Shown here in pieces: positions 16,920 to 24,833 of a DNA stretch of 42,701 bases. The DNA comes from an uncultured Bacteroidales bacterium (GTDB lineage: Bacteria > Bacteroidota > Bacteroidia > Bacteroidales > Paludibacteraceae). The position numbers were made by a program, and so were the translations under genes. The stretch spans positions 1 through 42,701 of the forward strand of contig CACZEL010000014.1 of assembly GCA_902780235.1 (NCBI GenBank), in the 5' to 3' direction. Positions within the stretch are counted from its first letter, which is position 1. Each line of letters begins with the position of its first letter. The notes beneath the pieces were generated by a model, which worked only from the letters and a program-made list of their open reading frames with translations, was not told where the DNA came from and made no database searches.

Positions 16920-16957
16920 AAATGACCAATGACAAATGACCAATGACAAATTAAATC
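16919..16957. repeat. CAAATGA/CCAATGA heptamer array before rpsO
   Basis: Units alternate CAAATGA, CCAATGA, CAAATGA, CCAATGA, then CAAATTA and a partial AATC that abuts the rpsO ATG. Its first base is also the last base of the candidate leader stem. Related units lie in frame in pgm (20710) and the AsmA-like gene (36553). Confidence 0.88.
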
Positions 16958-17227
16958 ATGTATTTAACAGCTGAAAAGAAAGCAGAGTTGTTCGCAAAAT
17001 ACGGCAACGACGCTAAGAACACCGGTTCTGCAGAGAGCCAAATCGCTTTGTTCACCTTCCGTATCAACCACCTGACCGAGCACCTGAAGGCTAACCGTAA
17101 GGACTTCGGTACAGAGCGCGCACTGACTGCCCTCGTTGGTAAACGTCGCCGCATGTTGGACTACCTGAAGGCAAAAGACATCGAGCGTTACCGCGCTATC
17201 ATCAAAGAACTCGGTATTCGTAAGTAA
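16958..17227 (+). CDS. rpsO: 30S ribosomal protein S15 (uS15)
   Basis: uS15 binds 16S rRNA in the central domain early in 30S assembly. The 89-residue protein carries the family core SAESQIALFTFRINHLTEHLK and the LVGKRRRMLDYLK helix, at the normal length. The gene is monocistronic: its own promoter lies upstream, and an inverted heptamer pair plus an intrinsic terminator follow the stop. The rpsO-pnp pairing common in Proteobacteria is absent here. Confidence 0.97.
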   Translation: MYLTAEKKAELFAKYGNDAKNTGSAESQIALFTFRINHLTEHLKANRKDFGTERALTALVGKRRRMLDYLKAKDIERYRAIIKELGIRK

Positions 17228-17233
17228 AAAAAC

Positions 17234-17297
17234 TTTAGCTTTTAGCTATTGGCTATTGGCCTCTAAAATGCTAACAGCTAACGGCTAACAGCCAAAG
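17234..17297. repeat. Inverted pair of heptamer arrays after rpsO
   Basis: The left arm has TTTAGCT twice, ATTGGCT and ATTGGCC (17234-17261). After eight bases the right arm has GCTAACA, GCTAACG, GCTAACA and GCCAAAG (17270-17297). The right arm is the same family in opposite orientation, so the transcript can fold into an imperfect hairpin of about 28 bp (roughly 20 matches) just before the terminator. Confidence 0.85.
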
Positions 17298-17300
17298 TGC

Positions 17301-17331
17301 AAAAAAAACGTCCTTTTGGGCGTTTTTTTTT
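17301..17331 (+). terminator. Intrinsic terminator of rpsO, fused to the hflX -33 box
   Basis: ACGTCC-TTTT-GGGCGT (17308-17323) flanked by an A-run and a T-run that extend the stem. The end of the T-run provides the TTG of the next promoter. Confidence 0.85.
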
Positions 17332-17360
17332 GCATATGTCATTTTTTTTTTGTACTTTTG
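17330..17360 (+). promoter_or_regulatory. Promoter of hflX-hpt-pgm
   Basis: TTG (17330-17332), exactly 20 nt, TACTTTTG (17353-17360), followed by the palindromic TTTTGCAGCGCAAAA start region. The hflX ATG lies 15 nt after the -7 box, so the leader is very short. Confidence 0.85.
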
Positions 17361-17374
17361 CAGCGCAAAAGTTT

Positions 17375-18598
17375 ATGATAGAAATAAAACCGTACATAGA
17401 ACATGCCGTTTTGGTGGGATTGATCACGCCGAACCAACCGGAGGATCGCACCAAAGAATATTTGGACGAATTGGCGTTTCTCGCTGATACCCACGGCATT
17501 GTGCCTGTCAAGCGATTCATCCAACGCTTGAATCTGCCCATTACAGCAACATACGTAGGTGAAGGCAAACTCGAAGAAATTGATCAATATATCCAGGAGC
17601 ATCATCCTATAGACGTGGTCATCTTTGATGACGAGTTGAGTCCGCGGCAGATACGTAATATTGAGAAGGCGCTGAATCACAAAGGTCAACCTGACGTGCG
17701 TGTCATCGACCGTACGATATTGATTCTGGAGATTTTCTTACAGCGTGCGCAGACGAGTTACGCCAAGACGCAGGTCGAGATGGCGCATTTGCAGTACATG
17801 CTTCCGCGTCTGACGCGTATGTGGTCGCACTTGGATCGGCAACGAGGCGGTGGAGGTACCAACCGTGGTATGGGTGAGACCCAGATAGAGGCGGATAAAC
17901 GAGTCATCGGTCAGCGTATCGCCTTGCTGCGTGAGCAACTCAAGACGATCGACAAACAGATGGCTACCCAACGCCAGCATCGCGGAAAGATGGTTCGAGT
18001 GGCTTTGGTGGGTTATACGAACGTAGGCAAATCGACTTTGATGAACCTGCTCTCCAAATCCGATGTGTTCGCGGAGAACAAACTGTTCGCGACGCTGGAC
18101 ACCACCGTCCGCAAGGTAACGATCGAGAACCTTCCGTTCTTGCTTTCCGACACGGTCGGGTTCATCCGCAAACTGCCGCACCATTTGGTGGAGTCCTTCA
18201 AATCGACGCTGGACGAGGTGCGCGAAGCGGACTTGCTGGTGCATGTGGTCGATATATCCCACCCGAACTTCGAGGAGCAGTACGAGGTTGTACAGCAGAC
18301 AATCGCCGATATCTGCAAGGAAGATAAACCGACCATCGTCATCTTCAACAAGATCGACAATTTCACCTATACTCCCAAAGAGGAAGATGACCTCACGCCG
18401 ATTCAGCGTGAGAACCTGTCGCTCGATGACCTGCAGAAGACGTGGATGGCGCGTCTGGGCGAGGACTGTATCTTCATCTCGGCGAAAAACAAAGATAACA
18501 TAGATGCATTAAGAGCGTTGATGTATGACCGAATCAAGGCCATACATATCAAACGCTATCCGTATAATGATTTTCTTTTCCAAAATTACGACGTATGA
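17375..18598 (+). CDS. hflX: GTPase HflX
   Basis: HflX is a ribosome-binding GTPase that splits stalled or heat-damaged 70S ribosomes. The 407 residues begin with the HflX N-terminal domain and a Gly-rich linker (GGGGTNRGMGETQIE), followed by the G domain with G1 GYTNVGKST, G3 DTVGFI and G4 NKID. The start at 17375 is used because the open frame upstream is promoter and terminator sequence. The stop overlaps the hpt start by 4 bp (ATGA). Confidence 0.95.
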   Translation: MIEIKPYIEHAVLVGLITPNQPEDRTKEYLDELAFLADTHGIVPVKRFIQRLNLPITATYVGEGKLEEIDQYIQEHHPIDVVIFDDELSPRQIRNIEKALNHKGQPDVRVIDRTILILEIFLQRAQTSYAKTQVEMAHLQYMLPRLTRMWSHLDRQRGGGGTNRGMGETQIEADKRVIGQRIALLREQLKTIDKQMATQRQHRGKMVRVALVGYTNVGKSTLMNLLSKSDVFAENKLFATLDTTVRKVTIENLPFLLSDTVGFIRKLPHHLVESFKSTLDEVREADLLVHVVDISHPNFEEQYEVVQQTIADICKEDKPTIVIFNKIDNFTYTPKEEDDLTPIQRENLSLDDLQKTWMARLGEDCIFISAKNKDNIDALRALMYDRIKAIHIKRYPYNDFLFQNYDV

Positions 18599-19137
18599 GA
18601 AGTATTGACGAACAAGGGTATCATTTTGAAGAATGGCTGACTCCGGCGCAGATCGCGCAGGACGTCAAGCAAGTAGCTGAACGTATCAGCGCTGAGTATA
18701 AAGACAAAGAGCCGCTTTTTGTCGTAGTGTTGAACGGTGCTTTTGTCTTTGCAGCGGACGTGCTGCGTGCCTTGCAGGACGTGCGATGCGAAGTGACATT
18801 TATTCGTGTCAGCTCTTATTGGGGCATGTCCTCCACGGGACAATTGGAGTTCATTGTGCCCCTGCAACAAGTAGTAGAGAACCGCGATGTCATCATTGTC
18901 GAAGACATCGTTGATACGGGTCTGACCATCCACCAACTCAAAGCCCACATGCGCGGACTCGGTGCGAACAGCGTTCGTGTAGCGACCATGCTGTTTAAGC
19001 CCGAGAAACTCGAGTACGATGATGCCCGTCCTGACTATGTCGGCCACGAGATCTCCGAAGAGTTCGTGATCGGTTACGGTCTCGACTTCGACGGCTTTGT
19101 CCGTAACTTAGATGCAATCTATAAAGTCAAAGAATAA
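18595..19137 (+). CDS. hpt: Hypoxanthine phosphoribosyltransferase
   Basis: This enzyme salvages hypoxanthine and guanine using PRPP. The 180-residue protein has the PRPP-binding signature VIIVEDIVDTGLT (about residues 99-111) and the VVLNGAFVFAADV region near the N-terminus. Length and order match bacterial HPRT. Translational coupling to hflX is indicated by the 4-bp overlap, while the gap to pgm is filled by a short tandem array. Confidence 0.94.
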   Translation: MRSIDEQGYHFEEWLTPAQIAQDVKQVAERISAEYKDKEPLFVVVLNGAFVFAADVLRALQDVRCEVTFIRVSSYWGMSSTGQLEFIVPLQQVVENRDVIIVEDIVDTGLTIHQLKAHMRGLGANSVRVATMLFKPEKLEYDDARPDYVGHEISEEFVIGYGLDFDGFVRNLDAIYKVKE

Positions 19138-19146
19138 AAAAATATT

Positions 19147-19174
19147 CATTATTAATTATTAATTAATCATTAAT
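19147..19174. repeat. AT-only heptamer array between hpt and pgm
   Basis: CATTATT, AATTATT, AATTAAT and CATTAAT, ending six bases before the pgm ATG. The units are low-complexity, but the period of seven is exact over four copies. Confidence 0.7.
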
Positions 19175-19180
19175 TCTACC

Positions 19181-20962
19181 ATGAACGAAGAATTGAAAAA
19201 AGTAATGGAAGTCGCTGAGGTTTGGACTCGCGAGCCGTTTGATGCACAGACACGTGCAGAGGTGAAAGCCCTCATGGACGCAGAGGACAAGACAGAACTC
19301 ATCGACGCTTTCTATCGTACCCTCGAGTTCGGTACCGGCGGTCTGCGCGGTATCATGGGTGTCGGCACGAACCGTATGAACAAGTACATCGTTGCTCAAG
19401 CTACCCAGGGTTACGCTAACTACATGCTCAAAGTACAACGCGAAGGCGGTTTTGAGAATGTTCAGGACGGTCGCGTAGCTGTCGTTGTAGGTCACGACTG
19501 CCGTAACAACGGTCGTCTCTTCGCTGAGACAGTTGCCAACATTTTCTCCGCAAACGGCATCAAGGTTTACTTGTTCGAGAGCCTGCGCCCGACGCCGGAG
19601 GTTTCCTTCGCTATCCGTCACCTCAAATGTCAAGGTGGTGTGAACGTTACCGCGAGTCACAACCCGAAAGAGTACAACGGTTACAAGGCTTACTGGGAGG
19701 ATGGTTCGCAAGTTCTCCAGCCGCATGACCAAGGTATCATCGACGAGGTGAACAAAGTGCGCATGGAGGATGTCAAATGGGAGGCTAACCCCGACCTGAT
19801 TGAGATCATCGGCGGCGAGATGGACTACGACTACATGATGGCTGTTAAGAGCGTCATGATCGACCAAGAATCTATCCTGCGTCAGAAAGACCTCAATATC
19901 GTTTATACCCCGATGCACGGTGCAGGCCGTCAGATCGTTCCGATGTGCTTGCGCAGCTGGGGCTTCCAGAACATTCACGTTGTTCCTGAGCAGATGGTTA
20001 TTGACGGTAACTTCCCGACCGTTGTTAGCCCGAACCCGGAGAACGCCGAGGCGATGACCCTTGGTATGAAGTTAGGCACCAAGCTTGGTGCCGATCTGGT
20101 TATTGCTTCCGATCCGGACGCTGACCGTATCGCTATCGTTTGTCGTAACGACAAGGGCGAGTGGGTCATCATCAACGGCAACCAGACCAATATCATGTAC
20201 CACTACTACATCATCAATAACATGAAGCGTCTGGGTAAGATGCGCGACGATATGTATATCGTTAAGACCATCGTTACCTCCGAACTCATCCGTAAGATTG
20301 CTGATGCACAGGGTGTTACGCTGACCGATGAATATACGGGCTTCAAGTGGATTGCAAACCGTATCCGTATGTGGGAAGGCAAACGCAAATATATCGGTGG
20401 TGGTGAAGAGTCCTTCGGCTTCTTGCCGTACGATGCAGTTCGCGATAAATGCTCGCCTTCGGCTATCTGCCTCATCTGCGAGATCGCTGCTTACGCAAAG
20501 GACAACGGCATGACGCTGTATGACTACCTGCTCAAGATCTACGAGGACTACGGCTTCCAACGCGAGACCACGATCAACGTCGTTCGTCCGGGTAAGAGCG
20601 GTGCCGAAGAGATCCAAGCAATGATGGTTAACTACCGCAACAACCCGCCGCAGGAGATCGCAGGCGAGAAAGTGGTTAAGATCAAAGACTTCAAGCTCTT
20701 GGAGCAGCAAAAATTGGAAAATGGTAAATGGGTAAATGAGAAAATAGAGATGCCGCTGAACGCTACCTCGAACGTACTCCAGTATTTCACCGAAGGTGGT
20801 CTGAAGGTTTCCGTTCGTCCGTCGGGTACCGAGCCGAAGATCAAGTTCTACTTCGAGATCCCGGTTAAGAGCGGCAAACCGTTCACCGGCGCCGACTACG
20901 TTCGCTGCACCGAAGAAGCTGAAGCCCGCGTTCCGGCTATCAAAGCTTCGCTTGGTCTGTAA
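19181..20962 (+). CDS. Phosphoglucomutase/phosphomannomutase (PGM2-like)
   Basis: This is a 593-residue alpha-D-phosphohexomutase of the long Bacteroidetes type. The phosphoserine loop TASHNP has Ser159, the metal loop DPDADR lies at about 311-316, the sugar loop is GGGEESFGF and the C-terminal phosphate loop is RPSGTEPKIKFY. The likely reaction is glucose-1-P/glucose-6-P interconversion, with mannose also possible. Codon use is strongly biased, consistent with high expression. A CAAATGA-family array encodes about ten residues (KLENGKWVNEKI) in the C-terminal domain before the phosphate loop, slightly lengthening the protein. Confidence 0.92.
   Translation: MNEELKKVMEVAEVWTREPFDAQTRAEVKALMDAEDKTELIDAFYRTLEFGTGGLRGIMGVGTNRMNKYIVAQATQGYANYMLKVQREGGFENVQDGRVAVVVGHDCRNNGRLFAETVANIFSANGIKVYLFESLRPTPEVSFAIRHLKCQGGVNVTASHNPKEYNGYKAYWEDGSQVLQPHDQGIIDEVNKVRMEDVKWEANPDLIEIIGGEMDYDYMMAVKSVMIDQESILRQKDLNIVYTPMHGAGRQIVPMCLRSWGFQNIHVVPEQMVIDGNFPTVVSPNPENAEAMTLGMKLGTKLGADLVIASDPDADRIAIVCRNDKGEWVIINGNQTNIMYHYYIINNMKRLGKMRDDMYIVKTIVTSELIRKIADAQGVTLTDEYTGFKWIANRIRMWEGKRKYIGGGEESFGFLPYDAVRDKCSPSAICLICEIAAYAKDNGMTLYDYLLKIYEDYGFQRETTINVVRPGKSGAEEIQAMMVNYRNNPPQEIAGEKVVKIKDFKLLEQQKLENGKWVNEKIEMPLNATSNVLQYFTEGGLKVSVRPSGTEPKIKFYFEIPVKSGKPFTGADYVRCTEEAEARVPAIKASLGL
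20710..20738. repeat. In-frame AAATG-type array in the phosphoglucomutase gene
   Basis: Units AAAATTG, GAAAATG, GTAAATG (7 bp each) and GGTAAATG (8 bp). The extra G in the last unit keeps TAA out of frame. The encoded peptide is hydrophilic. Confidence 0.7.
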
Positions 20963-20977
20963 TACGACGCTCTCCCT

Positions 20978-20997
20978 ATCCGCCAATTTTGGCGGAT
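20978..20997. repeat. Palindrome ATCCGCCA...TGGCGGAT, copy 1
   Basis: ATCCGCCAA and TTGGCGGAT form a perfect inverted repeat just after pgm. An 8-bp version of the same palindrome lies at 42454-42473. Confidence 0.6.
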
Positions 20998-21013
20998 CAA
21001 ATCCATACTCCTT

Positions 21014-21049
21014 AAAAGATACGCGCACATACCCGTGCGCGTATCTTTT
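21014..21049. terminator. Bidirectional intrinsic terminator for pgm and tcdA
   Basis: A perfect 15-bp stem (AAAAGATACGCGCAC with its complement) and a six-base loop. The outer A/T pairs give a U-run on both strands, so it can end both convergent operons. Confidence 0.9.
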
Positions 21050-21134
21050 CTCTTCGTCAATTAGCCCGGAATGTTATTCCGGTCATATCGTCCATTGTCT
21101 CAACTTTCTCACTTTTCTCATGCAAATTTTCGCA

Positions 21135-21195
21135 TTGCACTATTTGCACTTTCTGCACTTTCATCTCCAATAGTGCAAATAGTGCAGAATGTGCA
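21135..21195. repeat. Inverted pair of 9-bp arrays
   Basis: TTGCACTAT, TTGCACTTT and CTGCACTTT (21135-21161) face AATAGTGCA twice and GAATGTGCA (21169-21195). TGCACTATTTGCACT (21136-21150) pairs perfectly over 15 bp with 21172-21186. A related period-9 stretch (TCTCAACTT, TCTCACTTT) lies just upstream. Confidence 0.8.
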
Positions 21196-21248
21196 GAGCG
21201 ATTTTTTTGCTCCGTCTATTTCGTCTGGATTAAACCGCAAAACATATA

Positions 21249-21273
21249 GTATTATATACGTAGTATATAATAC
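21249..21273. repeat. AT-rich perfect inverted repeat
   Basis: GTATTATATAC and its complement GTATATAATAC separated by GTA. A similar 8-bp version occurs at 42550-42568. No function is evident. Confidence 0.6.
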
Positions 21274-21366
21274 AGAGCGTTTAAAACTTTAGTTATTCCT
21301 TATATATTGCTTAATGATTGCTTATTGATTCACGGGGGGAAAGCCTATGCGCAAGCCTAACGGACA

Positions 21367-22065
21367 CTATACATTCGCCGTACATTTCTGTATATCGCCC
21401 ACCACCATACTGGCCAGCGTCATGCCGAACACAGCCGTCACTTGCATCAGACTGCCCCTCGTTTCGCATGGTTGCGCCTGCTCTGTGGAATAAACACATT
21501 TGACTTTCCTATACGGCTTTTGTCCGATCTTTTTCATCCGTGCCCGGACGGCTTTGGCGAGCGCGTCTCCTTTGATGGACATCAGTTCACCGGTCGTGAC
21601 CTGCGTAGGATCCAGACGCAAGGCTGCGCCCATGGAGCAGAAGATCTTAAGCCCGCGTACGCGCGACGCGTATAAAATAAGGTCCACCTTGGCTTGCACA
21701 TCATCAATCGCATCAATGACGTAGTCATATTGCGACAAATCGAAGGGTCCCTCCTTTGTACATTGTACATTGTACATTGTATATATCGCCTCGATCTCTG
21801 CATTCGGATTGATCTCCAAAAGACGAGCCTTGAGGGCTTCCACTTTAGGCAGACCAAGGGTCGCTTGGGTCGCGGGTAGTTGACGGTTGAGGTTCGAGGC
21901 TTGGACAGTGTCTCCATCCACTATCGTCAGATGAGTGAGACCCGTACGGATCAGAGCCTCGGCGCACCATGAACCGACGCCCCCTATACCAAAAAGTATG
22001 ACACGTTTGCTTTGCAGCAGTGCCATACTTTTTTCGCCCAATAGGGCTGTACTTCTACTAAACAT
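21367..22065 (-). CDS. tcdA: tRNA threonylcarbamoyladenosine dehydratase (TcdA/CsdL), ThiF-like
   Basis: TcdA uses ATP to cyclise t6A37 to ct6A in tRNAs reading ANN codons. The 232 residues show the E1-like nucleotide-binding motif GIGGVG (26-31), the acidic strand VDGDTV with NLNRQ, and the DAIDDVQAK segment typical of this branch. The start at 22065 is four bases after the rpsU stop; longer frames run into rpsU. A TGTACAT array encodes YTMYNVQCT in the loop between NAEIEA and the VIDAID strand, slightly longer than expected. Cotranscription with a tRNA gene and rpsU places three translation genes together. Confidence 0.9.
   Translation of the reverse strand: MFSRSTALLGEKSMALLQSKRVILFGIGGVGSWCAEALIRTGLTHLTIVDGDTVQASNLNRQLPATQATLGLPKVEALKARLLEINPNAEIEAIYTMYNVQCTKEGPFDLSQYDYVIDAIDDVQAKVDLILYASRVRGLKIFCSMGAALRLDPTQVTTGELMSIKGDALAKAVRARMKKIGQKPYRKVKCVYSTEQAQPCETRGSLMQVTAVFGMTLASMVVGDIQKCTANV
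21757..21784. repeat. In-frame TGTACAT heptamer array in tcdA
   Basis: Three perfect TGTACAT units and one TGTATAT. The unit contains the palindrome TGTACA and has no stop in any frame. The same family is inside recG (23772-23807). Confidence 0.9.
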
Positions 22066-22069
22066 AGAA

Positions 22070-22264
22070 TTACATATCGTCGTGAGCGTGCAACGACTGC
22101 ACATACTTAGCATGCGCCATCTTAACGCGTTTCAGCTCGCTCGGTTTGTCGAATTGTTGACGACGACGGAGTTCTTTTACGACACCCGTCTTATCGAATT
22201 TGCGTTTGAATTTCTTAATCGCGCGCTCGATGTTCTCACCTTCTTTAACAGGAACGATAATCAT
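22070..22264 (-). CDS. rpsU: 30S ribosomal protein S21 (bS21)
   Basis: bS21 sits near the mRNA exit site of the 30S platform next to the anti-Shine-Dalgarno region. The 64-residue Lys/Arg-rich protein has the family pattern MIIVPVKEGENIERAIKKF at the N-terminus and the RRRQQFDKPSE segment, and is the usual Bacteroidetes length. No TAnnTTTG box is visible directly upstream, so it is probably cotranscribed with tRNA-Leu. tcdA follows after 4 bp. Confidence 0.95.
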   Translation of the reverse strand: MIIVPVKEGENIERAIKKFKRKFDKTGVVKELRRRQQFDKPSELKRVKMAHAKYVQSLHAHDDM

Positions 22265-22488
22265 TGCTAATGCACCCCCTTTTCTTTTACTCTCCAGGCA
22301 GTTAGCCTGTTTTGAGTGATAACGACTGTTTAAGTCTGTCGCCTGACCCTTATTGTTAATACTCTTATTTGCTTATTTTTAGGGTCCCCAGAGTAAAACT
22401 TGTTTTGCTATGGGGAGAGCGTAGCACAGAACGTAGGCGTCATTGAGCGATGTAATCGCGAGTCACGCGAAATTCTGATGCAAGCGAG
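22265..22488 (-). other. Leader between tRNA-Leu and rpsU
   Basis: These 224 bp hold no credible ORF and no recognisable promoter. Small stem-loops are visible: TCGCG-AGTCA-CGCGA (22456-22470) just after the tRNA and CAGGC-AGTTA-GCCTG (22295-22309) about 30 bp before the rpsU start. The tract may be a processed spacer and regulatory leader of rpsU. Confidence 0.45.
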
Positions 22489-22568
22489 TACCCAGGGCCG
22501 GGATCGAACCGGCACGGTTTCCCATTGGTGTTTGAGACCAACGCGTCTACCAATTCCGCCACCTGGGC
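22489..22568 (-). tRNA. tRNA-Leu, anticodon CAA (reads UUG)
   Basis: The cloverleaf can be read on the minus strand. The acceptor GCCCAGG pairs with CCTGGGT, the D region has GCG-loop-CGC with TTGGTAGA, and the anticodon stem TTGGT/ACCAA encloses CTCAAAC with anticodon CAA. A short variable arm and the T arm GCCGG-TTCGATC-CCGGC follow, then discriminator A. CCA is not encoded. The promoter lies about 35 bp upstream. Confidence 0.95.
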
Positions 22569-22603
22569 TTACTTCGTCACCCCTTTCAGGGAGAAAAAGC
22601 GTG

Positions 22604-22634
22604 CAAAAGTACTGCTTTTTTTTGAATTGACCAA
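22604..22634 (-). promoter_or_regulatory. Promoter of tRNA-Leu (and probably rpsU-tcdA)
   Basis: On the minus strand TTG (22634-22632), exactly 20 nt, then TACTTTTG (22611-22604), followed by CACGC. An A-run fills the end of the spacer, as in the protein-gene promoters. Confidence 0.85.
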
Positions 22635-22670
22635 ATTTTTTTGTATTTTTTTTGCAGAAAGTGCTATTTT

Positions 22671-24833
22671 TTAGCTTATTTCGCTCCAATTCTGGGGCAT
22701 TTCGGCTCTTTTGAGGTCTAATTGCCGCTTATAAATGCGATTCATCTCATCTTCGAGCAGCGGGTCGGCATCAAGGATGTCCAACGCGGCTTGCCGCGCC
22801 AAAGAGAGTAACTGTCCGTCGGTAGCGAGGTTCGCTATCTTGAGGTCAAAAGGAATACCGGACTGTTGGGTTCCTTCGAGGTCACCGGCTCCACGCAGAC
22901 GCAGATCCTCTTCGGCGATACGGAAACCGTCATTCGTGGCGACCATGATATCCATTCGTTTGCGGGTGTCGGCACTGAGTTCCATGTCCGTCAGTAAGAT
23001 ACAGAAACTCTGATCACCGCCTCGACCAACGCGTCCGCGTAACTGGTGCAGTTGACTCAGGCCGAACCGCTCGGCGTTCTGAATGATCATGACGGTCGCG
23101 TTCGGTACGTTGACGCCCACCTCAATGACCGTGGTAGCCACAAGGATCTGCGTCTCACCATTCGCAAAATGGGTCATCTGCAGGTCCTTGTCCGCCGCTT
23201 TCATCTGACCATGAACCATAGAGATCTTGTACTCAGGGAAAGTCTCACATAGTTCGTTGAACCCATTCTCCAAGTCGCGCAGGTCGAGTTTCTCGTTCTC
23301 TTTGATGAGCGGGAAGACGACATATATCTGGCGTCCTTTCTGAATCTGCTCGCGCACGAACGCGTACACCTGCGCGCGTTTCTTTATAGAATAATGTATG
23401 GTCTGCACGGGTTTGCGTCCCGGCGGCAACTCATCGATGATCGAAACACGCAGGTCGCCATACACGGTCATCGCCAGCGTACGAGGGATCGGAGTCGCCG
23501 ACATGACGAGCACATGAGGCGGCACATCCGGCATCGCATATCCGTCTCCGGCGACGCGCCGGGTTTTACTCCATAGGCGTGCTCGTTGGGCCACACCAAA
23601 ACGATGTTGCTCGTCGATGATGACAAAACCGAGGTTCTTCCATTGAACGGCATCTTCGAGCAGCGCGTGCGTACCGATGAGAATATGGATCGTACCGTTC
23701 ATCAGCCCGTTATGGATCGGAACACGGTTCTTCGCTGTCGTTGATCCCGTTAATAAAGCGATGCTTACATGCTTGTCCTTTGTACCTTGTACATTGTCCC
23801 CTTGTACATCATTTAGCGGTGCCAAGAACGCTTTGAGGGTCTCGTAATGCTGGTTCGCAAGGATCTCCGTCGGTGCCATGATACATGCCTGATAGCCGTT
23901 ATCCACCGCCAATAGACAGCAGAACAGCGCGACGAGCGTCTTACCCGATCCGACGTCTCCTTGCAGGAGGCGGTTCATCTGATGCCCGGACTTGAGGTCA
24001 TCGTGTATCTCGTGAATGACCCGTTTCTGGGCGCCGGTCAGGTCAAAAGGCAGGGCTTTGTACAGCGCGTGAAAACGACTCCCGACGAGCGGCAAGGCAA
24101 AGCCCGGATTCTGTTCCCGCCGTTTCATCTGGCGAAGCAGATGCAGTTGGACGTAGAACAGTTCCTCAAATTTCAACCTTGCCCGCGCGTTCTGCATGGT
24201 CGGCGTGTCTTTGGGAAAATGCACATTGATCAGTGCATCGGTCAGACTCATCAAGCGGTAACGCTGTAATATATCTGCGCCTATCGTATCGGGTACACCG
24301 GCCTTCAGATCGGGCAACAGTCCCGCGATCATCGTCCGCATGGCTTTGGAGTTGATGCCATGCCGCTTCATCGTCTCGGTCGTGTTGTAGTACGGCTCCA
24401 GACCCTGCGTCATCTCCGGCGTCACCTTCTCCCAAAGGGTCAGTTCGGGATGAACAAAATTGTATATATGTTGGAATCGGCTCGGTTTGCCGAAAAGCAG
24501 GTACTTGACGCCGCGTTGCAACTTGACGTACTGTACGCCTTTGAACCACACCAACTCACATTGATGCGTCCCGTCGAAGAATGTCGCACTCAAGCGTTGT
24601 GCCTTACCGATACCTATCGTGTGCCATTCGGTCACCTCACCTATGATCTGCACGTACGTATCTTCATCGTCCAGTTCGGCGATCTTGTAGAACCGGCTTC
24701 GGTCGATATACTTATAGGGATATTGCCGAATCAAGTCGAGCGCAGTATGTACGCCCAACTCTTTACGAAGAATGTCGGCACGCTTCGCACCGACATTCTT
24801 ACAATACGTTATATCTCTATGAGAGAGTTCCAT
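22671..24833 (-). CDS. recG: ATP-dependent DNA helicase RecG
   Basis: RecG reverses stalled replication forks and branch-migrates Holliday junctions. The 720-residue protein has the N-terminal wedge/OB region, then the helicase core with Walker A GDVGSGKT (about 292-299), the DEQH box (IIDEQHRFG), motif III SATPIPRT, and the C-terminal QLRGRVGRG motif and TRG-like RLRGAGDLEG. A TTGTNC-type heptamer array adds a hydrophilic loop (about residues 343-355, LNDVQGDNVQGTK) between motif Ia and the ALLTGST strand. The ATG is formed at the edge of a TTAGCCG array. Confidence 0.95.
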   Translation of the reverse strand: MELSHRDITYCKNVGAKRADILRKELGVHTALDLIRQYPYKYIDRSRFYKIAELDDEDTYVQIIGEVTEWHTIGIGKAQRLSATFFDGTHQCELVWFKGVQYVKLQRGVKYLLFGKPSRFQHIYNFVHPELTLWEKVTPEMTQGLEPYYNTTETMKRHGINSKAMRTMIAGLLPDLKAGVPDTIGADILQRYRLMSLTDALINVHFPKDTPTMQNARARLKFEELFYVQLHLLRQMKRREQNPGFALPLVGSRFHALYKALPFDLTGAQKRVIHEIHDDLKSGHQMNRLLQGDVGSGKTLVALFCCLLAVDNGYQACIMAPTEILANQHYETLKAFLAPLNDVQGDNVQGTKDKHVSIALLTGSTTAKNRVPIHNGLMNGTIHILIGTHALLEDAVQWKNLGFVIIDEQHRFGVAQRARLWSKTRRVAGDGYAMPDVPPHVLVMSATPIPRTLAMTVYGDLRVSIIDELPPGRKPVQTIHYSIKKRAQVYAFVREQIQKGRQIYVVFPLIKENEKLDLRDLENGFNELCETFPEYKISMVHGQMKAADKDLQMTHFANGETQILVATTVIEVGVNVPNATVMIIQNAERFGLSQLHQLRGRVGRGGDQSFCILLTDMELSADTRKRMDIMVATNDGFRIAEEDLRLRGAGDLEGTQQSGIPFDLKIANLATDGQLLSLARQAALDILDADPLLEDEMNRIYKRQLDLKRAEMPQNWSEIS
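23772..23807. repeat. In-frame NTTGTNC array in recG
   Basis: CTTGTCC, TTTGTAC, CTTGTAC, ATTGTCC (7 bp each) and CCTTGTAC (8 bp). It encodes a surface loop in helicase domain 1. It is of the same family as the tcdA array. Confidence 0.85.

Larger units (their letters stand above)
20963..21366. other. Gene-free stretch between pgm and tcdA
   Basis: These 404 bp between two convergent genes hold no credible coding sequence. They contain, in order, a GC-rich palindrome, a strong bidirectional terminator, 9-bp arrays in inverted orientation, and an AT-rich perfect inverted repeat, each listed separately. The region around 21300-21360 shows nothing recognisable. Confidence 0.7.

Noticed and set aside
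17234-17297. CRISPR array
   Set aside because: Units are 7 bp without spacers, degenerate and partly inverted, and no cas gene is present.
20072-21028. A 318-codon antisense frame across phosphoglucomutase and the terminator
   Set aside because: It would have to pass through the terminator hairpin and lies opposite a highly biased, confidently identified gene.
21241-21290. Promoter in the AT-rich tract after pgm
   Set aside because: No TTG-N20-TAnnTTTG pattern is found, and both flanking genes converge on this region, so no transcript needs to start here.
22066-22113. Longer N-terminus for TcdA
   Set aside because: The upstream codons overlap rpsU, and the Cys-rich extension is not part of the ThiF-like fold.
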